Shown here in pieces: positions 40,801 to 52,800 of a DNA stretch of 64,000 nt. The DNA comes from Maniola hyperantus (lineage: Eukaryota > Arthropoda > Insecta > Lepidoptera > Nymphalidae). Each line of letters starts with the position of its first letter. The stretch's first letter is position 1. Location: contig NC_048553.1 in assembly GCF_902806685.2 (NCBI RefSeq), positions 10,213,099 through 10,277,098 of the forward strand. The letters are read 5' to 3'. Both the position numbers and the translations under genes were made by a program. Under the pieces are notes generated by a model, which saw only the letters and a program-made list of their open reading frames with translations, made no database searches and had not been told where the DNA came from.

Positions 40801-43800
40801 GTTTGTTTGTTTGTTTGTACTGAATAGGCTCAAAAACTACTGGACCGATTTTAAAAATTCTTTCACCATTCGAAAGCTACATTATCCACGAGTAACATAG
40901 GCTATATTTTATTTTGGAAAAAAATAGGGTTCCGTAAGATATTTGGGTTTTTCGGACACAAGGTGTAAAAAATCAACCAGAAAAGTTACTTATTTTGCGT
41001 ACGCTGCCTAAACTATAAAAGATAGAACCATAAAATGTTCTAATTAATTGTAGATCTTATAAATATCTACAAAAAAGTCCGCGACACACTATACCCATCT
41101 ATGTCGAGTGAGGCACAGCAACCATTTTTTTATTTAAAAATCTTGAATTTTTTTTGGACTACATTTAAACGCGTTTATTTTACTCATGCTATTAATCCTT
41201 ATCAAAATAAATGATTTCATCACTAAGAACAGTTTATGGAGATAATATTTGGTCTTTGAATGATTAAAATTGGACGTTTGGTTTTGAAGTTATGGCGAAA
41301 TTAAAATATTACGATTTCTGCTGCACGGCCCGATGTCGTTAAGTTTGTTTGTAGGGGGTAATCTTTAGAACTACTGAACCGATTTTAAAAATTCTTTCAC
41401 CAGTAGAAAGCTACATTATTCCTGAGTGACATAGGCTATACGGGATCTTTAAAAAACCTAAATCTACGCGGGCGAAGCCGCGGGGATCAGCTAGTCTACA
41501 CTAATATTATAAAGAGGAAAACTTTGTTTGTTTGTTTGTTTGTTTGTTTGTTTGTTTGTTTGTTTGTTTGTTTGTTTGTTTGTTTGTTTGTTTGTTTGTA
41601 CTGAATAGGCTCAAAAACTACTGGACCGATTTTAAAAATTCTTTCACCATTCGAAAGCTACATTATCCACGAGTAACATAGGCTATATTTTATTTTGGAA
41701 AAAAATAGGGTTCCGTAAGATATTTGGGTTTTTCGGACACAAGGTGTAAAAAATCAACCAGAAAAGTTACTTATTTTGCGTACGCTGCCTAAACTATAAA
41801 AGATAGAACCATAAAATGTTCTAATTAATTGTAGATCTTATAAATATCTACAAAAAAGTCCGCGACACACTATACCCATCTATGTCGAGTGAGGCACAGC
41901 AACCATTTTTTTTATTTAAAAATCTTGAATTTTTTTTGGACTACATTTAAACGCGTTTATTTTACTCATGCTATTAATCCTTATCAAAATAAATGATTTC
42001 ATCACTAAGAACAGTTTATGGAGATAATATTTGGTCTTTGAATGATTAAAATTGGACGTTTGGTTTTGAAGTTATGGCGAAATTAAAATATTACGATTTC
42101 TGCTGCACGGCCCGATGTCGTTAAGTTTGTTTGTAGGGGGTAATCTTTAGAACTACTGAACCGATTTTAAAAATTCTTTCACCAGTAGAAAGCTACATTA
42201 TTCCTGAGTGACATAGGCTATACGGGATCTTTAAAAACCTAAATCTACGCGGGCGAAGCCGCGGGGATCAGCTAGTAAGTAATAAAGAGAGTCAGCGCGT
42301 GCCAGACGTTCGTTATTTTATAAAAGGGTATAAGGGTTCCGTTTTTCCTTTGAGGTACGGAACCCTAAAATGTTAGACTTTATTCTTAGATATAAGATTT
42401 TTACACCTTTATTACCGGTTATCTCCTAAAGCCATACCATGATCCAAACTTCATAGTCGCTGATCGTTCCCTGTGTTGGGGACAATAAGCAGAGAAATTA
42501 TCAGTTTTTATAAAATAACGAAGGTCTGGCTTGCGCTGGCTCTTAGTCCATAGACCATAACAAAAAGCCGACTTAAACTCGTTACACATTTTCAGTACAT
42601 TGCCAGTTAAACAATTTTTAAGGTTCCGTACCCAAAGGGTAAAAACGGAGCCACTAGCACGTAGACGAAATGACTAAATTTGTCTCTCGTGCCCGAGCAT
42701 GTTAGTGTAACGAGAAAACAGTCGACATCGACAATATGTCTCCCGTCGCGAGATATCACGTGCGGCACATTTTAGCTCTACTGATATTTTGATATTTGGA
42801 GTAGAACGCTGAACCAGAACCGAAGGTTGAATTAGAAATTCAATTAAATTATTCTTCAGGGCGTTCCCATACATGAAAAAGAAACCGAAAAAGTATTTTT
42901 TTCTCACCCTAGCATGTGGGGTATCATTATCTAGAGCTCATTAAGTAGCGAACAAATATATGTTTCATTTATTTTTATCTTAAAAAAATAAAGAAACGGG
43001 AGGCCGTCAAAGTTGTCAGTTTATCTCAAAAACTAAACTAGTTAGGATTATGAAATTTCGGTATATTGCGAACCATAGGTATATTGCATTTAACAACAAA
43101 TAGTGAAAACAACAATTCATAAGGTAATTCGTAACATGTGACCAAAACAAATGAACATGTTTTGGGTTTTTTTTTCACGGTTTGCTGCGATGGCTCGGGA
43201 ATGAAATATTTTATACACCCAAAATAATTATTAATTATGTTTTATTTTTATTTTTTTATTCATTATATTTTATTTATTTTTATTATAGGTATACGCTTGA
43301 CCACAATCACACCTGATGGAAAGTGATGATGTGGCCTAAGATGGGACGCGTTTACCTATAAGATGCCTATTCACTCTTGTTTTAAAGATACCCGGGTTGT
43401 AATTGGTAGGAAACACATATAGCGGAAGAGTATTCCAAACCTTAGCCACACGTATGAGGAATGATGACGCAAAACGTTTCGTACGTGTAGATGGAATGTC
43501 GACGACATAAGGATGGAAACTCGCCCGACGTCTTGCGGTTCGGTGGTAAAATGGTGAAGGGGGGACAAGATCGAAAGTTCTTGAGCACACTCTCCGAAAT
43601 ATATCCTATAAAACATTGATAAGCCGGCGACCTTGCGGCGGTGATCGAGTTGTTCATAATTATATATACGGAACCCTAAATAAGCGAGGCCGGACTGGCT
43701 CTTGACCAGTTTTTATGTAATGAGTAATGACTAATGAGTAGAATGACGATGTAGAATAAAAAATTGCATCACTTTTTGTAGCATCACACTTTTACAATAT

Positions 43801-46800
43801 GCATGTGTATTACGATTAGTATGTTCATACGATACAAATCATGTCTTTGATTGGCTTCCAATGATAATTTAGTTATTTACTGACGGGTTTTGATGACTGG
43901 ACTGGAATTATTGAAGTTTGTTTGTGGTCAATATACCCGGAAAACGCCAAATCTTTACTTTTTAATAAATAAAATTGAAGTGTCTGTCTGTAATTTCGAA
44001 ATAACTAACTCATATTAAGCTCATAATTATGGTTATTTGAACTGACAAACACGTTTTTTAAAATTTTTGTCTGTCTGTCTGTTTGAATGAGCTAATCTTT
44101 TTATTTTGTTTTGTTTTTATTTTGTTTATTTGAAAGTAATCAACAGCGTAAATACATAATTATTATTTAAATTTAAATCTAGGTATAACAGAAGGCCAAA
44201 AGAGATTACTTAAAATTATAATTAAACTATTTTAACAGAATAAATGTAGGTATATACAATAATAAAATAAAATTACAACAGTGTGTGTATGATTGTATGT
44301 GTGTGTGTATGCGTGTGTGAGTGTGTGCTTATGAGTATGTGTGAGCGTGTGTGCATGTGTGTGTGTGTGTAAATGGGAGTGTATAATTGCATGCATATTT
44401 AGATGTTAGCTACTTTTTTTTTGTTTTACGATGATAGTTTCTTAATTCCTTTTTAAATTTATTGTTTGATAGGTAAAATAAGTCAAACTCAGCGAACTGA
44501 TTGTTATAAGTACGTACCAAGCGTGGAATTATAGAATTATAGAATTATAGAATTCTTAGGAACGACTGAATCAATTTTGACGGGCCTTTCACAGACGAGT
44601 AAAGGAGTAACATAGGTTATTTTTTAACCGACTTTTAAAAAAGGAGGAGTTATGTTTTTCTACCTATTTACACCGAAATCTCCGAGATTTCTGAACCGAT
44701 TTGCGTATTAGAAACTGCGATATTGTCCCAAAAAGTTTGGTTCCCATTCCTCAATCCTGATGCTGCAGGGGACCCCAAACTGATTTGATTTAGAAACTGT
44801 CGGTTATAAATTGATATATATATTTTTTTTTTATGTATGTTTCGCTGGCAATCCTCCGACATGGTTATCGGAGACTTTGTATAGCTTAACACGGCATTTT
44901 TTTTTACCTTTTTCTTTTTAGATTGTCATGAAACAGGTTTTTTTTTTTAATATAATAAATTGATATTGGAGGTGGTACCTACCAAGTAAAGACTATCGTT
45001 GAGCTCGAGGACACAACTCCTCAAACCTGATGCTGTAAGGAATTTCATTCCTAAATCGTGGTGATCTCCCGGGATTTTTAAAGAATCGTCCGTTTAAATG
45101 TTGTTTCAAAACATAGTACAGAGGTACCTTGCATCCCGGGGCGGGCTACTAGGGATAGGCTACTTTTTGTCCTGGAAAATCAAAAGTTTCCACAGTGTTT
45201 TATAAAAACCTTTATCCACGCGGGCGAAACCGCGGGCATCATCTAATCAATAATCTAATCTTAAATATATAAAAGGAAAAGTGACTGACTGACTGATCTA
45301 TCAACGCACAGCTCAAACTACTGAACGGATCGCGCAAAAATTTGACATGCAGATAGCTGTTATGACGAAAACATCCGCTAAGAAAGGATTTTTGAAAATT
45401 CAACCTCTAAGGTGGTGAAATAGGGATTTGAAATTTGTGTAGTACACGCGGACGAAGTCGCATGCATAAGCTAGTCTAAATATAAAAGAAAAAGCTGACT
45501 GACTGACTGATCTATCAACGCACAGTTCAAATTACTGGATGTAGACATCCGCTAAGAAAGGATTTTTGAAAATTTAACCCCTAATTAAGGGGTAAATTAT
45601 TGTTTTGAATTTCGTATAGTCCACGCGGACGAAGTCGCGGAAACAAGCTAGTTAATAATATAATAACAATATTATTCAAAACAAAACTAAAATTCTTATT
45701 AGTCTTATCCTTAATTGGGTGTAACGATGATTGGTATTCAACTTTGGCCCAGTTATCACTCAATAACATTCAATGTATAACGGGTAATTCTGTTGCGATG
45801 TTCTCAGAATACTTCGTTGACGTCATACGTTGAATCTGTTTACTCTCAACCTTGTGAAATTCGATTCAATAAAACTCGGACCGGTTCGAGAGCGGACGTG
45901 TCTCGAAACCGCATCATTATGGCCGGCAGGTTTCTGTTGTGCCTCGTGTTGCTGTGCGTTGTATCAAACTATTCCGAATGTAAAAGATACGGTTCTTCTT
46001 CTTCGGGACGGTCGTCTGGGTCCAGCTGGGGCCGAAGTTGGGGATCGAGTTCAGCAAGTAAACCGTCCTCTAGTTGGTCAAGTTTCGGGAGTAGCAAGCC
46101 TTCTTCAAGTTGGTCGAGTTCCGGGAGTAGCAAGCCTTCTTCTAGTTGGTCGAGTTTCGGAAGTAGTGTACCTTCTTACAGTTGGTCTGGAAGCAGTGCA
46201 CCTAAGTACCCTTCATCTTCTTCTGGCTTATCTGGATTCGGTAGTAGTGCTCCAAAATACCCATCGTCATCGTCTGGACTATCTGGTTTTGGTTTTGGAA
46301 GTAGTGCTCCAAAGTACCCTTCCTCATCATCTGGACTATCTGGATTTGGAAGCAGTGCACCTAAATACCCATCATCGTCATCTGGACTATCTGGATTTGG
46401 AAGCAGTGCACCTAAATACCCATCGTCATCATCTGGACTATCTGGATTTGGAAGCAGTGCACCCAAATACCCATCGTCATCATCCGGACTATCTGGATTT
46501 GGAAGCAGTGCACCTAAATACCCATCGTCTACTGGTCTTTCTGGATTCGGAAGCGGAGCTCCAAAGTACCCATCATCATCCACTGGATTATCGGGAGGAG
46601 GATCAAACTTTGGATCAGGATCCGGCAGCAGATATCCATCAACGAGCTGGTCTGGATCAGGATCAGGAAGTAAATACCCACCTTCAACTGGCTTGTCAGG
46701 TTCCGAAATTCAAAAACACAATACTCATCATTCAAGCAATTCGTACAATACAAACACTGGATATGGCTCAGGACACAATAACTACGGTACCCATAACTAT

Positions 46801-49800
46801 GGATCACATGGACAACCCCATAGTTATTTTAATACGCCAACATACTATACGGCACCTCAGCATGTTTATATTACCGAATACCGTAATTCAGGCAGCCGAT
46901 ACGGAGACCTTTTAACGGGTTTGGCATTGTATAATATGGGCCGTTCGCATAGCTACCACAATAATTATTACTACAACGATGATTATTATAGAAGGAGATA
47001 TCATACTTCTGGATCCTCTTCTTATGACACGCCGAGAGACGAGGCTACGTGTACTTTAAGGATTAAGGAGAATAATAAGGTTGAAGTACTCAAAATACCT
47101 TGCGAAATAGTATCGACTTTCACTGAAGGGAGCAAAAAAGTCGCAACAGATTCCGTTACTCAAACAGTGTGCGTATCAAATTATACAGTGATAAATAATA
47201 CGCTCCCCGCTACCACATCCGTACCAGCTGTAAATGTAACTATGTTGAGTAATGGTACAATTGTTAACACTGAAAACTCACCTATTTTAGCAGCGAATGG
47301 GACACTTTTGAATAGTACAATGCCAGCAACAGCTTCTCCTGCCAATATAAGTGTATCGACATTGTTGAATAACGCAACTTCGTTGAACACCACAGTTTCA
47401 TCCGCAGAAAGTAATTCAACAGCAATCAATTCTACATTGTCGAGCGTTAACGTTACTAATATTAATTCTACTGCTAAGCCTATGTATGTGTCAACCAATT
47501 CGACGCCGTACACAATTTCGACGTCGAATGTAACGGTAATGAACGCTACAAAATGTACTGTAACCACTGACCCCTTGGCAGTTAAAGGACCGCCTGTGAA
47601 CCCATCGAATATGGAATGTGAAGTGGATATTGCCACCAAAGATTCGCATATTTTGAGAAGTAAAGTCGACTGCAGCACCTTGTTAAATTACGCAAAAATG
47701 CCGGAACCTAAGAAAGAGCAAAGCGCTGTTTTACCCTCAAGAAGTACATTGAAATCTTGGCTTTCCAACCCACCTTGGTGGCTTTCTTTGTTCATAGCGG
47801 TATAATTAATAAACTTTAGTTTTAAGAATAAAAATAACTAGTAGGTATGAAAAACTTAGTTATTATTATGACATCGAAAAGTTCGTCGGCATACCTATCC
47901 TGTCGCCTCTAGACGGCCCGGGATGCATTTATTTTTTGCTCTAAAAAGTTATAGGTATACTATATAGTTATACCTACCCAGTGTTATGTTTGATTGTATG
48001 ATTCTGATTAGTGTTAAGTTTACCGAATAAGTTTGTAATTTTTTGGTATAATATTACATAACTAAAGCCACTTATTGTAAGTTACAAGTGTAACCCTAAA
48101 TCTTAGGTCATTATTCGTTGCCTACCTCATTTTTCATTAGATAAGTACAGCTACTTAAGAAAGTAAAGTGGCAATGGAACTTATTGGAAGTTATTTACAA
48201 AAGGGGCTAAGGAATTAATCGTTGTACTGTATTAAGTCCTAATTTTGCTGGCTTTTTACTTTAAATAAGTACCTACTTAATTTGTAAAAAAAAAACTTAA
48301 AATCAATTGCTCAAATAAGTATTTTTTCTTCAGAGTAAGGCCGCACACGAAGGGTTCCGTAAAATCGAACAAAAAAAACTTTTTACTATAATTTTTATGG
48401 CGGCGAGTATAATGCAAAAAAATGACTTCTCACGCGTCATTTTATCTGTCAAATTTCATGTCAAAAGTACTATTTTAGTCCTTATTTTAAAGGTGAACCG
48501 TACTTTTGACATGCCAGTTGACCCATGGAGTTAAAATGGCACGTGAGAAGTCATTTTGTACAGACTATAACGTCATTTTGTGTATTTTTACGGCCTGAAC
48601 TTAATATTTAGGTGCATCTGTTTAACGCATGCCTTAGAATGTATTCTATCAAAAAAAAAATACAACTTGAATGGTTTTTCGTGTTAAATATTCTTCTAAT
48701 TTTAAATTGATTTCCAAGCAGTACCATTTTTGTAACGTCTGTTTCGTAACGTTACAATAAGCCGGACAAAACGTTACAAAGGGGACATGTAAAGGTTAGA
48801 CCATTAGGCAATGTAACACCTAATAATAAGTTTTCTAATCAATAATTGTTCCTAATAGTAACTAATAAATGAAAGTTAAGTAAGGTAAAATATCTAAAAC
48901 TTATTAGTTATTGATTGATTGAACATTAATAAAATGTAATGTTTTAAAACAAGAAAGTGTGTTTAGTTGTCGCTTTTTATATTTTTTGGTATATTAAAGA
49001 CTATTCCTTACAATTTGTTTTGTAACGCCTTATGTCCATTTGTAACTTTATCTAATGGGTAATAACGGAGCCCTATTAATGTCACTCTGCTGTTTGTCTG
49101 TCTATCTATCTGTCGGCGTGTCACAGGTATCTAGCTCGTAGACTAAATGAGTTACAAACCTGAAATTTGGTATTTAGTGTAAAACGTTGACCCAAAACCA
49201 AATATTAGATTAGGAATACAATTAAGTTTATTTTTATAGCTCTCATTTGTGAAAAAGGAGCCAGTTTTTTCTTACCCTAGTAGTTTTTAAGTAATTAAAT
49301 ATCAGTTACTTTAACGGTGAAGGAAAGCATCGTGAGGAAACCTGCATACCTGAGAGTTCTCCATAATGTTCTCAAATGCCATGGCAAAAACCCTTGTTAC
49401 TCTGAGAGATGAGTGAGCCGTTCGATGGGTTGATCATGATGATGATGATGATGACTCCTATTAAACACTTTCTGGTATGAAAGATAAATCTGGTGGAACA
49501 CCGAGTAAATAGTGTGGATTAAGTGCAAAAAAGTTTTGTGAGATGACAAAAATTGATTTTGCGCCTAGACATTGAGCGTTAACCTTTGAGTGAAACTTAA
49601 TAGAATAGAATAGAATAATGTTTATTCGAGGTATATAGGTGGTACATGGTGTAGGCAATATCGTCCTGTACAGCAGTGCAACACCTCGAATAGGTAGGCC
49701 ACTCAGCTTGTTTTTTTCAATCATTTTTTTTTCATTCAGTTTGTTTCAATCATGTTACACTAGGGTAACTTGCTCCAGTTTGGTTTGCCCCAGAAAATGT

Positions 49801-52800
49801 ATGCTGACGCCATTGAGTCCGTAAAAAGACGTTGTTCTCAAAGACTTCTATTTAAATTCAACAGAGAGCGTGTCCATTCCTCTTATGAAGACCAATTAAA
49901 ATATTTTAAACTCGATTCTCTATGCATGAGTCGTATGCAATGCTACTGCATAAAATTCAAACTTTTATCAGAAATTAGCTGCTCTGGCGAACTTCGTTCC
50001 GCCTAGCAGTCAATTCAAATTTTTTAAAAATTTCTCTCCGTTAGAACCTCATCCTCGGATGGTATATATATCCATATCCATCATTTGACCTTAGTTTACT
50101 ATCTTTTAAACTTTTATAACATCATTGTACGTACCTAAATCTTCTGTACTAGCCAGTTGTTAACATTTATGCTGTGTATTTTTAGGGGTCCGTGCCTCAA
50201 AAGGAAAAACGGAATCCTTATAGGATAACTTTGTTGTCAGTCTGTCTGTCTGTCCGTCTGTCTGTCAAGAAACCTACAGGGTACTTCCCGTTGACCTAGA
50301 ATCATGAAATTTGGCAGGTAGGTACATCTTATAGCTGACATTTGGGGAAAAATCTGAAAACCGTGAATTTAGGGTTAGATCACACAAAAAAAATTAAATT
50401 GTAGTCATGAAATAATAATTAGTATTTTCAATTTTCTAAGTAAGATAACTATGTCAAGTGGGGTATCATATGAAAGGTCTTCACCTGTGCATTCCAAAAC
50501 AGATTTTTATTTATTTTTATGTATCATAGTTTTTGAATTATCCTGCAAAATGTCGAAAAAATACGACTGTAGTACGGAACCCTCATTGCGCGAGCCTGAC
50601 TCGCACTTGGCCGGTTTTTTTAGTTATAAATCTCTTTTTAATGTACTTAAATATTTCTTTATGTATGAATGTTGTTGGTTAGTCAAATAAAATAAAATAA
50701 AATAATTCAAATAACTATAATTTTCCACTGGTCTGACGGCTCCGTGAGTTAGTCCTTCCGTGCACTCTACTGTCATCGGACTGGTTCCCGGGAGCTCATG
50801 GGCCCTGAAGCCAGTTCCAGGGCTAGATGGTGACGCAGGAGGCTTATAATTGTTAGGGTTCCGTACCACAAAAAGAAAAAAGGAACCCTTATAGGATCAC
50901 TTCATTGTCTGTCTGTCGTGTCTGTCAAGAAACCTAAGGGTACTTCCCATTGACCTAGAATCATGAAATTTGACAGGTAGGTAGGTCTTATAGTAGGTAG
51001 GCCTTAGATATAGGCTTTAGATATAACGGAAAAAATCTGAAAACCGTGAATTTGAGGTTATATCACAAAAAAAATTAAAATGTGTTCATGAAAAAAATAT
51101 AATTAATGTTTTCAACTTTTAAAGTAAGACTACTACACCAAGTGGGGTATCATATGAAAGGGATTTACTTGTACATTCTAAAATAGATTTTTACTTATTT
51201 TTATGCATAAAAGTTTTTAATTTATCGTGCAAAATGTCGAAAAAGTATGACTGTAGTACAGAACCTTTAGTGCGCGAGTCTGACTCGTACTTGGCCAGTT
51301 TTTTATTCAGATACAAGTTAGCCCTTGACTGCAATCTCACCTGGTGGTAAGTGATATAAGTTGGAAGCGGACTAACCTGGAAGGGGTATGACAGTTTTGA
51401 TTATACCCCTTTTGGTTTTTACACGGCATCGTACCGGAACGCTAATCGCAAGGCGGTACGGCTTTGCCAGTAGGATGGTAACTAGCTAATGGCAATTTTT
51501 ATTAAGGCCGAAACATTTCTGGTTGCACCATACAAAACATACTTACTTCTGACAAGATTTGAGGGTAGGACATTCTTTTTTCGTAAGCTCCTCCCCTTCG
51601 CGAAGCCACTCTTGCTCAGCTGAAATATAACCATTTCGTTTTAACATCTGTAAATTTGACATAAAATATATAATATACCCATACTAGAATTAATGCGAAT
51701 GTGTGTTTATTTATTGGTTTGTCCTTTGTCGCAACAGAGCAACAGATTGATGTGCTTTTTTGCATGGCTATATAGTGAAAGACCTGGAGAGTGACAAAAA
51801 CATATTTTATCCCGGAAAATCAAAGAGTTCCCACATGATTTTTAAGAACCTAAATCCCCACGGACGACGTCGCGGGCATAAGCTAGTTACGTGAAAAATT
51901 ACCAGTAAGCTCTCTTTGATGTTTACTCTGTTTACGCGGCGTAGGCCCCGCTTCTTCGCCTGATGTACTTAGCTCTTCACACTAAAACAAAAATAAAAAC
52001 AAATTTGAGAACAATTATTTGTTTTATCATGGTGGAGTGGAATGTCTCAAAACTCTCATAGCTTAATAACAACATTTTAAATAATGCCGAAGCTGTGATA
52101 GCCTAGTGGTTAGGACGTCCGCCTTCTAATCAGAGGTCGGGGGTTCGATAATAATAAAATAAGTGGTGTGTGAAGTCTACCAATCCGCACATGGCCAGTG
52201 TGGTAGACTATGGCCAAAACCCTTCTCAGTCTGAGAGGAGACCCGAGCTCTGTAGTGAGCCAGCGATAGGTTGATCATGATGATGATAATGAAATAATAC
52301 CGTTCTTATCTAGTGTTAATGAACTCCGTAAGTCGCCAGCAATGGTTGTTGAAGATACCGTGATGCTGATGCATGCTGATGCTGCAGATGCTGTGTCGTT
52401 ATAGGTGTCATAGTTGCTCCTAAGAGACCTCCTCGTCGATAGTCGCTATAGGAGGCGGTAGGGCACTAATGTCCTCCCAACCGAAATTCGCCCACCATGC
52501 CAACTGCGCCGGAGATATAGTGCACAAGTCTGTACGCAAACACAAGTTCTACTCCCTATTCCCTCACTCTCATAGCCCGATGGGACGGGAAACCGACACA
52601 ACCGGAGAGAGACCAGCCACAGGATCGACGACGGCCATAATATGTACTCTCCGAGGCACGAGGGTCAAACACCGGCAAATAACTAAGCTAACTCCAGGCT
52701 GAGTTTTTTTTTAACTTTTTTACTGGCCCGACCTGGGAATTGAACCCAGGACTTCATCATCAGCAATCGATCTTGCTAACCACTAGACAAACGAGGACAC

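Larger units (their letters stand above)
40735..42276. repeat. Nearly exact tandem duplication of a 0.76-kb repeat unit in puf intron 8
   Basis: Unit 1 is 40735-41495 (761 bp) and unit 2 is 41496-42276 (781 bp). They are almost identical base for base apart from two single-base homopolymer changes and a longer TTTG array in unit 2. Each begins CTACACTAATATTATAAAG and ends GGCGAAGCCGCGGGGATCAGCTAGT-like sequence typical of a dispersed lepidopteran repeat. Unit 1 starts only 34 bp upstream of the exon 9 acceptor. Confidence 0.95.
42277..45918. other. Left part of puf intron 8: repeats only, plus upstream region of the nested gene
   Basis: Contains a repeat W piece, a diverged repeat with GGTTCCGTACCCAAAGGG (42620-42930), the LINE fragment 43260-43690, microsatellite DNA and repeat Z copies (45250-45655). 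The nested gene's promoter and any 5' untranslated region must lie near 45660-45918; no clear TATA box was identified. Confidence 0.6.

Noticed and set aside
46176..46583. Antisense 135-codon frame with Asp/Pro/Leu repeats
   Set aside because: Mirror image of the same repeat array; not an independent gene.
45830..46915. A 361-codon open frame in another reading of the nested gene
   Set aside because: It exists because the 51-bp coding repeat lacks stops in all readings; no signal, no homology, and composition follows the main frame.
47181..47678. Antisense 165-codon Val/Leu-rich frame
   Set aside because: Complement of the Thr/Asn-rich stalk region, where antisense codons rarely form stops.
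52708..52800. Possible tRNA gene on the minus strand
   Set aside because: A and B boxes are present, but the acceptor stem does not pair and a poly-A end follows, as in a SINE.
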